64,000 nucleotides of DNA from Apricaphanius iberus. Taxonomy: Eukaryota; Chordata; Actinopteri; Cyprinodontiformes; Aphaniidae. Below are positions 1 through 12,437 of the stretch, in pieces. Position 1 is the first letter of the stretch. Each line of letters begins with the position of its first letter. The notes beneath the pieces are model-generated. The model ran no database searches and was not told the DNA's origin. It saw nothing but the letters and a program-made list of their open reading frames with translations. Location of the stretch: NCBI GenBank assembly GCA_028564705.1, contig JAPXFQ010002640.1:1054001-1118000 (forward strand). Reading direction: 5' to 3'. The position numbers and the translations under genes were made by a program.

Positions 1-645
1 CAAATACATGTGTAAATGAGAAAGACACAAGTGGAACAGTGAAGTTACGTACAGGGAGTAGAAGTAAAGAAAGTAGAGGAATTTAAGTACTTAGTGTCAA
101 CGAATGCGTGGAAAAGAGGTGAAGAAGCGTGTGTAAGCTGGTTGGAATGGGTGGAGAAAAGTGTCAGGTGTGATGTGTGAATTCAGCAAGAATGAAGGGA
201 CAGGTGTACAAGACAGTGGTGAGACCAGTGATGTATGGTCTAGAGACAGTACCAATGAGGAAAAGACAGGAAGCAGAATTTGAGGTTGCAGAACTCAAGA
301 TGTTAAGATTCTCTTTGGGAGGCACAAGGATGGATAGGATCAGGAATGAGTACAGAGGGACAGCTCATGTTGGATGTTTGGGGGACAAAGTCAGAGAAGC
401 GAGACTGAGACGGTTTGGATATGTTCAGAGGAGACGATGATTATATCAGTAGGATGCTGAGGTTGGAACCACCACAAAGGAAGCAGAGAAGAAGACCAGG
501 AAGGAGATTTATGGATGTGGTGAAAGAGGACATATTACGTTGGTTGGCATGAGGGCATAGGATGCAGTGGATAGGACTAAATGGAGACAGATGATTCGCT
601 GTGGCGACCCCTGAGGGGAAAAGCTGAAGGAGATGAAGATAATCT
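1..645 (+). mobile_element. 3' end of a non-LTR retrotransposon (RT C-terminus)
   Basis: The + strand carries the C-terminal part of a reverse-transcriptase polyprotein. Its recognisable segments are VRPVMYGLETVPMRKRQEAE, FEVAELKMLRFSLGGTRMDR and LRRFGYVQRR (177-440), followed after a frameshift by a decayed segment (RRRPGRRFMDVVKED-like, then IRCGDP at 590-612). The same motif order is common in teleost LINEs of RTE-like type. The clade is from memory and should be confirmed. The reading frame is broken, so this is a dead, 5'-truncated copy continuing to the left of the window. Confidence 0.8.
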
Positions 646-959
646 TTGACCTGTCTATTACATTGAAAACAGTACAACAGTAAATTATTTAATGTGTTCT
701 TCATAAATTTTATTGTGGGTTTTTTTTTGTGGCGGGGGGTGGGGTGGGTGGGTGGGTTTCAAAATAAAGACGCATTCCAATATTGGTTCTGGCAACACAT
801 TAAAAAGAAATCCAAGTAGAACAGTAAAACATTTGTCATTTTGTAATGTTACCATTCCTTTTCACAAAACTTAAAAAAATGTTTAAGGAGTGAAGACTCC
901 AAGTGATGAAGTGTTGCAGGTGTAATTTTGTGCCATTCTTCCAACAAACAAGTCCTAAA
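646..959. other. No gene seen
   Basis: AT-rich DNA with a G-rich simple tract at 731-759. No coding or RNA feature recognised. Confidence 0.6.
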
Positions 960-1180
960 TCTAATTTATGCTTCTGCGTTTTGACGGAGACGGATTGATG
1001 CAACGCCATTATCCGTCAACGCAAGGGCTCTCCGTCACCTACGCAAGGATGCACGGAGTGGAGGTCCAAATTGTAACTATCCATCTCCGTCGACGGAGAG
1101 CGTATACATCTGATTGGTCAGTTTCAGTAACAACCAGAGATCGCGTCACCAGAACGGGGCTCTACAGTCGCTGTAATCAG
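960..1180. repeat. CpG-rich dispersed repeat fragment
   Basis: A 0.2-kb island of CpG-rich sequence (repeated CCGTC, GACGGAG and CGTCGACGG motifs) stands in AT-rich DNA. Base composition and the repeated core fit an internal piece of a fish DNA transposon; no TIRs were found. A short related segment recurs at about 1530-1580 (CAATACGTCTGCGTCTGAG). Confidence 0.4.
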
Positions 1181-1628
1181 TAGTTAATGCAGCGCTTGGC
1201 CACATAATTTATCTAATCTATTCTTTTGGCGATTTTGAAAACAAGGAGGTGTAGGAAAACAACAAAAAACGGCTGCTGTGTTTTGTTTCCATTTGTTTCT
1301 AGAGTATTCTTTGATCCGCACTTCTAGTAAAAAGCTTTACAACTTAATTAAAACTTACTTTCTGTGGTTCATTGCTCCTTGAGGAAGAAATGCGTTCACA
1401 AGCCTAGAAAAAAACAGATGCGGCGCTGTGATAGTAAGCAGAGACGCCATGAAAACTTAGCACCCCCCTGCTGTCCTGGTCGAGCAAAACAATAGAGAAT
1501 GGAGTGGAAGAGCGGAGTACTATAAACAGGAAACGTCTCCATCAATACGTCTGCGTCTGAGTGCAAATTTGCAGTCGGAGAAGCATAAACTAGGCTTTAA
1601 GGTGGGCAGCAGTAGTCCTATGGGGGCT

Positions 1629-2120
1629 TCAATGTTGCCTTTTAAAATGCATCACACATTCTCTATTGGAGAAAGCTGTTTTAAGGGTTCGGAGATCACG
1701 GTTGTTCAGCTTAGGCTTGTGCCCTTGTCCTTTAGGCACAGAAATTCTTCCAGATTCCTTGAATTTTTGAGTAGTTGACGATTTACAATACAAATCTCTG
1801 CCTATCTTTCTATGTGGAAAATCGTTTTTAAACATTTCAATGATAATAAAAAATTAACATCATTATTTACCTAATTTACTTGATTACTAGCCCTATATTA
1901 CTCCCGTCCCAACCTTTTTTTTTACGTGTTGCAAGTCTGAATGACACAAAAGGATATATATTTACAAACGAAATGCCATTGACATGTTGACATGAATTAT
2001 TTGTGTCCATATTATCTTCAATGAAATATAAGTTGAAATAAATTTAGAAATCTCTACCTTTTTTTAATTTACGTTTTCCATCGAATCCCAACCTTTTCTG
2101 ATTTGGGGTTGTAAGTTCCA
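1629..2120 (-). mobile_element. Tc1/IS630-like transposase relic (N-terminal part)
   Basis: The minus strand 1835-1629 encodes an N-terminal HTH-like portion (RDLYCKSSTTQKFKESGRIS, then KGQGHKPKLNNRDLRTL) typical of a fish Tc1-type transposase. The frame then degenerates. The flank at 1895-2120 has terminal-type phrases CGTCCCAACCTTTTTTTT and TTTGGGGTTGTAAG. The copy is truncated and cannot code. Confidence 0.55.
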
Positions 2121-4181
2121 GTAGTGAATCGTGCTTATCTGACGTTTCCAGTAGCTTGTTGAGTTTTTCTTCGACCTTCCTGGTTGTGCCCAGAGCTGAC
2201 TGCTGATTATGGCTCAACTCAGTGGGTGACAATAGTCAGAGTCATAGACTGATCTTCTTTCCAAACAAACAAGAGAAAAATTTAATTCAAACTATAACAC
2301 TGAGATGTTTTGCTTTGATAAGTGTCCCCATTAAAGGATGAAACTACTGTTTAGAATATTTGAGAGAGATGTTCTCAAGACTGGAGTGCTCCTTTCATTC
2401 CTTTCTATTGACGTCAGTATCTTTCCTCTATCAATCCACTGCGAAGGTAAACATTTAGTCAAAATATGACATGCAGGGATGGTATAACTATGAGCAGCTG
2501 TATGCAGCTGTCGCTCTGCTAACTCGGTCTTGAAGCAGTGAGGGCTCCTTAAGTTGAAATGTTTCTATGACATCACAAAAAACAATATTTGGGGGTTTTC
2601 ATGAATCTGCTGTGCTGGAGTTTTACCACTACCCCTTCTCTAGCCTTTTAAGTGGGTCAAATCATGATTTGCTGAACTAAACGTTGAAACTAAACATTTT
2701 TTAATCAAGGAGGATTATATAAAAATAAAAAAAATAAAAAAAGTGTTTTACCCCGTAGAGATTTTTTCTTTATCTTTTTTGTCACACTTAAATGTTTCAG
2801 ATTATTCCCAAAAAGAACCAATAGGCTTGTCATGGCTTGTATTCCCCCACCCCCCCACCCCCGACAAAAAAAATATTTTAATGTTCCCCAAGACTAAGAT
2901 GTTATGTGCTATATCTGGTGTAAATGAAGTTGTGAATATCCAAAGTCCAGTTAAGCATGGCGGTGATAGTGTAATGGTCTGGAGCTAAAGGTGCTGCTTA
3001 GGATCAAGACCTCTTGCTGTAAAAATGGTATCTGAACTATAGCCTAAAATCTGAAAACAGAATATTTGGCTGGTAGTTTATGACTTTAAGCTCAGGAAGG
3101 AGATTTTGGAGTGGTCTAGTTAAAGTCAGTTTCAAATAATGTGCCATTAACTTTAACGGGTCCATTCTCGTAACCCTAAACAGTGTATATTGAATAAAAC
3201 AACGCTGCTAAGAAGAGTGGGACAGATTGATGCAAATACTGTTTTGGGACAAGCAGGTTCAGGGGCAACTACTTTTTTACCTAAAGCCATGAACAGTAAA
3301 CTGAAATCTCTATTAATTTTTTAGTTATATAATACTATTTTTAGTCTGTCAAAGGAAATTTTTTACAAGTAGGAAATCCCTTCTTTCAATTTTAAATTGC
3401 GAAGTGTGCCATGTCGATGTGGTCCAACTACCACAATAAAGTTCTGGTAGGGCCATAACCCCCGTTTTATGTATCTGATGACATAGTAGCTGTAAATCGT
3501 ACGCCGGTTTTTTTGCGCATCAGTTTGCAATAGACTCAACGTGCATCTGTCACTGGTGAAATATTTTACTTCTCTGGTTCAGCTGTCATTGTTTAACAAG
3601 GATTTAAAGTTTACAGAGATTTGATTTGCAGGAGCTTATAATGTAGGCAGTTTGTTTTTAAAGTTTAGCCTCTTATCAAGTTTAGATTTTTTTTTTCTCA
3701 ACTAACCGCATACATTTGTGTTTGATTATTTGTCATTTTTTCAGAGAAAACATAGCTGCCAGTGTGGAAGGTATCCCCACAGTTTAAGAATGATTAAAGC
3801 TCCCCCCAAAAAATGTTTTCCCCCATATATCCCTGTCAAAGTGGAGGCCGCAGAGATCCCTCAGTAGTTGCTAACAGAGGGCAGACTGAGCAGTCTCTCT
3901 ATCCATCTCCCACGGTGGCAAATTGTCAGCTGGATGGAATTAGGCAAAGGAGCTACAAAGTCTCTTCTAGATGGGAGTTACAGTTTGTAGGCAGTACAAT
4001 TCACCCACAATAACAAGCAGAAAACACATAAATGAACTGAAACAAGAGTTTCCACAGACCAGTGATGTTGTGGGAACAATGCTTGCGACTATCTTGCAAT
4101 CTTTTACTGATTTAAGTAGTTGGCATGACATAACCGTTTTTTATTTTGGTCTTTGATACACACCAAAGTCCTGGATATGCT
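2121..4181. other. Intergenic, apart from the Tc1 relic at 2860-3290
   Basis: AT-rich, short frames only; (C)n/(A)n tracts around 2850-2873. Nothing else recognised. Confidence 0.5.
2860..3290 (+). mobile_element. Decayed Tc1-like element, 3' part
   Basis: The + strand at 2950-2987 reads PVKHGGDSVMVWS, the VKHGGGSVMVWG block that follows the first catalytic Asp in Tc1 transposases, then stops. A terminal-type phrase (GGGGCAACTACTTTTTTACC) lies at 3261-3280. There is no intact frame. Confidence 0.55.
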
Positions 4182-4185
4182 TTAA

Positions 4186-5213
4186 AGGGACTATATCATG
4201 CTATTTTGCAGCTTTCAACTTCTGGGATAGAAATATATATGATAAAATGTTACCGTTGGTGTTATACACTATTAATTTGTTCTGAAATTTAACTTGTATC
4301 TTGAAGTTAATGTTAAACCCCGAAGTGAAATGGCTCGTTTCTCTATAAACCCGCCTCCTGCAACCCCCGCTACCCTCCGGTCCGCTGCTCAGAAGAGCCG
4401 CGAGCAGATCAAACTGAAACAAACAGTGCTAATCTTCATCACAAACAGTATTCTCACAAATAATTTGAAAAGCACAGAGTACCACAATGAAACTCTGTTA
4501 TATTAAGGGCTCAGACGGTTGGTTTATTATTATTATTTTTTAAACAGAGTCAATAAAGCCTATTTCATTTGCTAAATCTCCAGGCTTTAGACAGAGCCCA
4601 AACCAACACAGCTACGTCCACTAAACAAATCTTTCTAGCCCCGTATGTAAAAAAGCCGTGGGTGTTGTTTGCACCCGTTTACTGAACATTCTGAGATGCT
4701 ACAGATCAATTAAATAACCACACAATGCTGTTATAAGATCACAAAAGCAGCTTGATAAATGGCTTGCCCATATTAGCATTAGCATGTAGCCACTTACTTC
4801 TCTGTCCATCAGTCGTCTTTGATCCAGCTGCTGTTCTTTAGGAATGTAGAATAAAATCTTGTAATCCATGCAGCCAAATGGGTGTTTTCACAGAGACAGT
4901 TAAAAATCCAACAAAAAAGTGTTTTAAGATGCCAAAAACAGAACCCGCCATTAGCTGTGAGAAGGACGACGGTGTGTTTGGAAATCTACAAGGGGTGGTG
5001 CAGACACCTCTAGCACTCAACTTTCAACCAGTGACGTCACTAGTTGAACATTCAGTCGATTTCTAGGAGAGGGAGGGGCAGCTGCTCAGAGGATTACTCA
5101 GACATGTGTGAATTAAGCCTTAAACCACTCTGTTGGGGGGAGGGTTTATGAGAAAATTGTATTACCAGATGGTTGAAAACTCCAAAAACTGGATTTTGCA
5201 TAATATGGGCCCT
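4186..5213. mobile_element. Non-autonomous TTAA-flanked element (piggyBac-like)
   Basis: The left end is TTAA (4182-4185) then AGGGACTATATCATGC; the right end, read inward, is TTAA (5214-5217) then AGGGCCCATATTATGC. The 16-bp inverted ends match at 12-13 positions, and a TTAA duplication is the signature of piggyBac-superfamily insertion. The 1,028-bp interior has no transposase. It contains GC-rich patches at 4320-4400 and 5060-5100. Confidence 0.6.
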
Positions 5214-5217
5214 TTAA

Positions 5218-7738
5218 AATCTTTAACTTTAAAGTTCAATAAATAAAACTAATTTTTTCGGTATTATAGGGGCTACATTATGTACCAAAATCACCAATCA
5301 CAATCAGCCACTGCAGCCCTGGCAGGAGCCAACTTGGTTAAGACAACTGCAATAATATCCAGACATGTCAGACTCTACCTATAAAACTAACAAATAAAAT
5401 AAACTCATCTTCTTCCTTTGGTAATGATGTATTCATGAGGAGCAGTTTGCTCAAGTCATAGGCTAACACTAGCATGTTTGAAAGACTAGTGTTTCAGCTG
5501 TTCTCACAACAGTTTTCTCTCCTACACAAACAGGGTACACCCTGGAAAGGTCGCCAGTCCATCGCAGGACATATACCGTTTCCATTTTAAGGTAATTTAA
5601 AATTAACCGAACCACAGCAGGTAATGTGATTCTTTTATTCAAAAAATTAGAAGAGATTGGATAGTTCTGTCTTTTAAATAGTTTCAAAAGCCTCTGTGCA
5701 GTTAACTTTCCTATTACCCCCCAAAAAATACAGATTTTAAAGTTTCGAGATCACTGGGGCATGAAGAAGCGAGAAAATGTGGAAACCTATTATCGCCGGT
5801 GCTCATTTTATTTCTGTGTGTCTTTTTAATTGGCAGTGAAGATTTTTTTCCCAAGTGGGCAAGTCATTTACCTCAGAAAATGAAACGAAGAGAATTAAGG
5901 TACAGTCGCGCTGAATTGCATGGCATTGTCTACATTACCTAGCATACATTCCTATGTTTTACCCCTTTATATTTTATTGCTGAAAGAAATAGCAGATGTT
6001 TGAATCCCTTACATAATACAATGAAATATAGTTAATTGGGATGATGTTGGTGTTGGAATGGGGCTTTTAATCTCTCTGTCACTAAACAAAGGTTAATTGC
6101 AGTCAATTTGGCTATTTTTGACACATTGTCTGTAATTTTTATCTGTATTTTCCTAACACATGATTTCAGATTTTAAGATCACAGTGGATGAAACTTATTT
6201 GAGCACAGATCATTCACCATTTTAGATGAGCGTTTTGAGATATAATAGAAACATTTAATGTCCCTTCTGTTATAGATCGTATGGATCTAAATATTTTAAA
6301 TCAGAACTTATTTTTTGTGTCTCAAGGCTAACGTAAATGCAGTGACAGCTGCTTTAGAGGCAAACTGGGAATCCAGAGAAACCGTGTGGGCAATTTTCCG
6401 GATGTATATAAAACATATTTTGTCTTTTTTGATATTATTTTTGGGTGATTGGATTTATGCTTTATTCTTGTATAAAAAATGATAAAAAAGTATGAATCCG
6501 TCATAGAAATGGAGGATTTAAATAGCAGTGTTATCTAGACCTAAGTAACAGCGATAAGAATTTGAACTTAACTTAGTTTGTAGAGGTTGACAGTAAGTAC
6601 AGATCATTCACCATGTCACGCTAAACCTAAAACTTCTGCCTTGATTTATCAATCCTCTAATCCCTATAAGCGTACTAGCTCATTAGAGCTGCCACAGTGA
6701 GCTCACAAAGGGAAGGTATTTGCATGTCGTCTGCAGTTTTTTCTCAATTCAAACCACTCTCAAATGGAATCAAAAGCTTCCGGCAAATGTGATGGCAAGC
6801 CTTAGGAATGACTGAAGGAAGGTTTGAGATGCCTTCAGAGCCTTATTAGTTCATGTTAGTGGGAGCTGTGACATCTCCGGTCTGGTTAGTATCACCATGT
6901 GGTCTATGCTTGACTCCAGTTAGAATGTCCAGATGTAATTTCATGCAGGGCTCAATTTTATCTATGCCACTGTGACTGGAAGTCTCTAAGCTAGCCAGTG
7001 TTAGGATGATGATATCTTTATTTATTAACTGTAACAGCTGAAATTTGTTTAGTTATTTTAGAGTATGTGGGTTATTCTTGATCTTAATAATCAGCTTGTG
7101 AGTTGACGGAGGATTGTTTTCCCCTCCCCGATATATCCCAGTAGTGAACTGACTCAAGTAGCATAAATTTACAAGATTTATATTAGGTCCTAAAAACTAA
7201 TGAGGTCATCCAGGAGCAAAGCCCTCTGGTCTGCTGTGTTTACAAGATACTAACAGCTAAATCTGTTAAACATTCTGAAAAAAGAAAATCTAACCACCAG
7301 ATAAACAGATGTGTTTCCACAGAAAGATAAAAAATGAATGGAATATAAAGATAACTGTAATCTAAATATGAGGGCCTATAAGAAAGAGTGAGATATGTCT
7401 GGATCAAAATATTAGCCTTTTTTTACTCTAATGTCAAGGAAACAACAAAAATGAATGTTGAACTTGTCTCCAAGTAGAATAACTACAGTACTATTCTCAA
7501 CTATGTGCTGGCATTACTATAGGTTAGTTCAAAGATTCAATAAGCTATTGTTGTCAGTTAGTTCATCATCATGTCGACAGTGTTAATTCTTGTAACCAGA
7601 GTGGAGGTTTTTGATATGGCCTATGTGCGTAGTTGCCCAGGGTGGTATTAGAAAGGGGTGTGTGCAACATCGGATAAATTCTAGAATTTTGCTGCTCTGG
7701 GTGGCTGCATGTTAGAGTGGCTCTGTTGGCTACATATT
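5218..7738. other. Intergenic, no gene seen
   Basis: 2.5 kb of AT-rich sequence with many stops on both strands. Only the LINE-tail fragment at 5531 was recognised. Confidence 0.5.
5528..5580 (+). repeat. Non-LTR retrotransposon tail fragment
   Basis: The phrase GGGTACACCCTGGAAAGGTC followed by GCCAGTCCATCGCAGGACA matches the 3' tail of a very common teleost LINE/SINE family. A second copy is at 13616-13660 and a split copy flanks the hAT at 20.4 kb. Confidence 0.5.
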
Positions 7739-9694
7739 GGACCTGATTTATCAATGGTTTGCGCTTGTTAAAACCAGCGAAAAAAAACACAGTGTCGCAA
7801 AAACAGGCCGTACCTGATTTACTAACAAGACACAGAGAGTATTGCCCCTGTAAAACACGGAGCAAGACGCAAACAATCTGTTTAGTGTGTTTAGTGGGAG
7901 GAGAATATGCAAAACAGTAGACGTTCCAGGCCGGTGTGATTTACTAAGCGTAAAAAAGTTTATGCCGGCTATTTTAGTACATATTTTTAGCACTCCTGAA
8001 AGGCATGTCTTAACTTTACGCCTCCACATTCAACATAGGTTGAATGTGTAAGAAAAATTTCATTCACACACAATATAACCTAATAGTAATTAACACTCTA
8101 ATATCCATAAACCCGACAGTTATGTAAATATTTAACTATTTTTTTCACCCCCAAAGATGGCTCATAACTCACTGCGCTCCCAGCGCATCTACTCGCTGAG
8201 CTCGCAGTGAGTTATGATCCTTGTGGATCCTCGTTAGTTTCCACCGTAGTAGTTAATCTTCATGGATTCCAGTTATTGAAATGTACATTAGTATGCATGT
8301 TCAATATCACAATGACAAAATGAACATTTATATGACATTTGAAAACAAAATTCATACATTTCAGATTACATATTTTTACAGTTTTTTTCTACTGCAACTT
8401 GACATTTACTATGATAAAGTGGTGCAATTCAACAACATTAGTAGTAGAATATGGACATCTTAGTGGCCTTGTTCTGGACCTGTTGCAGCTTTAATAAATC
8501 TGACTTTGGATTGAGCAGAGAGCAGCACATGTACACCACATCCATTAATTTTAACACTGACAAAGGAGAACCATAATTGACAACATTCTAGCCTAATAGT
8601 AATTATCCCTGTAATAGCCATAGCCAACAGTTTGAGTATGTTAAAACCCAACCCAACTGCAGAGTATTGCAATAACAGCCTCTGGCCGATCTATCAACAT
8701 GGAGCAGAGCGCATTGCGCCTGCTAAACCCGCAGCAAGACACACGCAATCCATTTAGTGCTTTTAGCCGTGATAAATATGCAATCTGGGAGTTTCTGTAA
8801 GAAGATGAAAAATATTGGGAGGACAATAGGCAAAGAAGTAGGGGTTTTCCAGGCGGAGTGTGATTTACTAAGCATAAACATGTTTGTGCCTGCTATTTTA
8901 GCATTTATTGTTAGCACTTCTGAAAAGCATGTCTTCATTATGCTCAACGACATTCAACATAGGTTTATTATTGACAAAAAAAATATATAATTCACACAAT
9001 ATAAAATAAGAGTGATTAACACTAATGGCCATAAACCTGATATGTAAATATTACCTGTTTTTCCCCCAAAGACGCATCATAACTCACTGTGCACTCATCA
9101 TGTCTCCACCTGGTAAAGATTGGCTAAGCGCACATGATCCTAGTGGATCCTTATTACTTTCTCACGTAGTGGTTAACCTTCCTTGAGTCCAATTAATAAA
9201 ATGTAGTAATCATATACAATATCACAATGATAACTGGCATTATATATGACATTATAAAAACAAAATTCAGACATGCTGCAGTTTTAATCATTCTAACCCT
9301 GCTATATGATGTGAACATGCAGCAGAGAGCAATGCATGTACACCGCATGAATTACAATTATTACTGACAAAGGAAAAACAGACTTTACAGCATTTTAGCC
9401 TAATAGTAATTAATTCTGTAACATCCAAAGAATTGATGCATGTGTTGCCCCCTCGTTTTTTGTGCCAAAGAGGCATTATGGATCCATGTGCATTATTCCT
9501 TCTCTCTCTAGCAGTGAGGCAGCTCGCATTAGCGGCCGCAAACTCTTCATTTGAAAATTGCTGCTCGGGCCTGTTAAGAATTGCTCACGCAATCTTAGTA
9601 AACCCCCTGTAAATTAAGGACAGCCACTTGCGCAAATTTTTAGCACCTCACGCAATTTTGCGGTCATTATCAGGAATCTTGATAAATCAGGTCC
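7739..9694. mobile_element. 2-kb terminal-inverted-repeat element with internal duplication
   Basis: GGACCTGATTTATCAA at 7739-7754 is the exact reverse complement of TTGATAAATCAGGTCC at 9679-9694, so the ends form a perfect 16-bp TIR (17 bp counting T at 7738 and A at 9695). The interior contains two related blocks about 0.9 kb apart (around 7930-8060 and 8850-8970, both with GTGATTTACTAAGC and CATTCAACATAGGTT) and related blocks at 8460-8640 and 9270-9430. No intact transposase. The flanks show no clear target duplication, so the superfamily is left open. Confidence 0.65.
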
Positions 9695-9788
9695 ATAGAA
9701 TTGATGTATATTTCATTGTTTGCTTTTTTGCCAAAGATCCATCATGCTCCAGGTCCTTGAAAAAAATTGCTCACGCAATATTAACAGA

Positions 9789-10320
9789 TCACCCCCAAAT
9801 GGAGGACAACCCAGAGGTGCAAAATGTTTGTGACACACTCAACTTTCTTTCTGATGTTTGTTCTTCTATTTTCTTCAAGAAAGATAACTGGATTTTCTGG
9901 ACTTGTATACTTTCTAGGTTGTAATCATCTGAAGTAAGAAGGATTTTAGCTGTTAATTGTTTTGTGCAGGTGCAATCAATAGGGTGTATCGGCTTGTTGC
10001 TAAGGGAGACTACTGCAATGTGTTTTTTGCAACTGCACTGCATCATATCATCCTCAGAATTTTGATTATTTGATGTATTTTCATGCGTTGTAGGGGAATT
10101 AGAGGAAAGACCATTATTTGAGCAATAATTGCCACTGCTGTTAACTGCAGCTTTCTTCACTTTTCAAGGTGTCAGATGTTGATCTGTCACTCTCTTGTTA
10201 TTTTTTTGTATTTCTTTTAGAAAATTCTACTTTTAATCCAAATGCATCCCCAAGAATTTCTTTCACCGATTTCCATTTATTATCTTCTGCTTAATGATAG
10301 TGGATGATGAGTTTATGATA
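9789..10320 (-). pseudogene. Possible decayed ORF of unknown origin
   Basis: A 123-codon minus-strand frame (10160-9789) is Ser/Asn-rich with Cys-containing motifs (MQCSCKKHIAVV; IDCTCTKQLT). Upstream on the same strand, after stops, another stretch (10300-10210) reads WKSVKEILGDAFGLKVEFSK, which has the look of a real protein. It may be the accessory protein of a DNA transposon next to the TIR element at 7739-9694. I do not recognise a family. Confidence 0.25.
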
Positions 10321-11551
10321 CTTATTAACAATTTTTTTTGGTGCCTACTACCCATTCAGTTATGCAATAGCATTCCCCGTTGGGAACGCATTATGCATGC
10401 GCTACAAGTCTATTTTTAAATAAATAGCTAAACATGTTTTTGCCACGTGTTTCAAGGTCAGAACCAATTTATGAAGTCAAACTATTACCATAACAGTAAA
10501 AAATGATATATAAGCTAAAGCTGCACTCACTGGTTTTTCATAAATTTATTAAGTGACTCACTCTGTAACTCTTTGAAAGTAAAAAAAAAAAAAACCCTGC
10601 TGTTTTCATGATCTGAGCACAAAATGATACAGGGGTTCTGTCCAAAATGTGACAGTGTCAACCCACAGCACAGATATAATCAGTTTGTTCTCAGAAGATA
10701 ATAAGAGTTGGTATGTCACGGTGCTCAGTAGTTGATTTTAAGACTTTTCTGACCGATTGACCTCTCTTTACTGCCACTAGAGAGTTGGCGTTTGTTGCCT
10801 TGAGGCCAAAGCATGAAATGAATTTCCATGAAATTTGAGACAGATGTCTATGTTTCCTCCAGGACAAAATAACAAAAGGCATTTAAGATTTCTCTGCCTT
10901 TCATTTTAATATTCCAAGATGTTTACAGATTTAGTAATACATCTCAGAACACAAATACATTAGAATTGGCTTCTAAATATAGCAGAAACATTCTTGCTCA
11001 ATGCTATAATGACAAGAGCTATATTATGGCTGTATTTTATTCCATTGTAGTTGTAGGTGTAATTTTAGATGTTGTCAAATGTGGATTAATTTGTCCCCAA
11101 ACTGTCTATATCCTTTTATTGCAGAGTGTAATACATCTGATTATCATGTAAAGAGCACAGTGCGACGCTTTTACTTTGTTCCATCCACATTTGCTTATTC
11201 TTCCTGGTTCTTCTTTAGACCACTTCCTGGGGATTTGTTGAGTTAAGGAGGATGGTCTCATTCGATAATTGTTTTTCAGGATTTAGAAATGAATTCTCCT
11301 TAAAAAAAGTCGGCTACTTTAATTTTATTTAGCAGGACATTCAGTAGTTCTAAAAAGTATTCAAATGCCCAGATTTTTTTTTGCAAGATATTATCTTTGA
11401 CTTAATTTCCTTGTTAGCAGATTTACCCACCTGAGTTACAGATCTATGCAGCTGCTTCTCAGATTAATGTATCTCTTTACACCATTGGCTGGTTAAGGTG
11501 GACGAACTCTGAAGCCTTCACAGAACTGCTCCCACTAGATTTCCTTTAGAT

Positions 11552-11752
11552 CAGGGGTGGGGAACCTTGGCCCTCATCCTGCAATGTTTCCATGTTTCCC
11601 TGCGCAAACACACCTGAATAAAATGAAATAGTAATTGTGCAAAACTTCATTGGCTGTTGGATCTATTTGATTTGAGTCAGGTGTGTTGAAGCAGGGTTGC
11701 CTGGAAAACTTAGAGGAATCCGCCCCTTGAGGACCAGGGTCCCCCACCCCTG
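11552..11752. mobile_element. hAT-type MITE
   Basis: This 201-bp element begins CAGGGGTGGGGAACCTTGG and ends, read inward from the right, CAGGGGTGGGGGACCCTGG: long inverted ends with few mismatches. It is flanked by CTTTAGAT (11544-11551) and CTTTAGGG (11753-11760), an 8-bp duplication with two differences, as expected for hAT elements. It is non-coding. Confidence 0.75.
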
Positions 11753-11941
11753 CTTTAGGGTATCAGAATAAAGTGGACTGTATAGAAATACACTCTGCAT
11801 ATTTCTAACTTTAATTTTCTATGAATTTTTAAAACCATATTTTCCCTCTTCTCACTTTCATGGGGTTTTGAAGAAAGAGGTAAAAAAGTTAGCGAAGGTG
11901 GATATAAAGGACGAATGACAAGAATTTCCACATTTAGTCCA

Positions 11942-12437
11942 CACTGTAAACCCAGATTTTGTTTCTAGTTAAACTTTTGAGTGATCATTACTTACAATGT
12001 GACAATCATTACCTAACAGCATTTCTTGATTGTAATATATAGCTGAAAGATTAATTGCACAAATCGTCTTTAGTAGAGATAACTTGGTATGTTTAGTTTT
12101 ATAACAAAGGGGAGTGGCTTATAATGATTGAAAGGCATTTTGATTATTAAGAACCACAAAAGTTAAATTTGGTCAGTTAGAATATACAATGTTTTACTAA
12201 TGGAGTAATGCTAACTTAACAAGACGAGTAACTAAATGACTGGTGAATCATTGTTTAAACCAAGTATTTTCAGTTATTGCTACTTTGTTTTAGTACATTC
12301 AACTTAAGTGTTTATTTCAAATCCATTAGGGGCTCAAGTACATTGAACATACTCCACAGCACTTATTTATATAATGCTTCATGACTTAAGAAATTTAAGG
12401 CAATGGGTTAATTTGATTTTTTTTCGGGTTTACAGTG
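11942..12437. mobile_element. Short TIR element, family uncertain
   Basis: CACTGTAAACCC at 11942-11953 is the reverse complement of GGGTTTACAGTG at 12426-12437, a perfect 12-bp TIR enclosing 496 bp of AT-rich non-coding DNA. The flanking duplication is at most CA. It is probably a non-autonomous DNA transposon. Confidence 0.45.

Noticed and set aside
177..440. Independent small host gene at the left edge
   Set aside because: The sequence is the RT C-terminus of a LINE with a frameshift immediately after; not a host gene.
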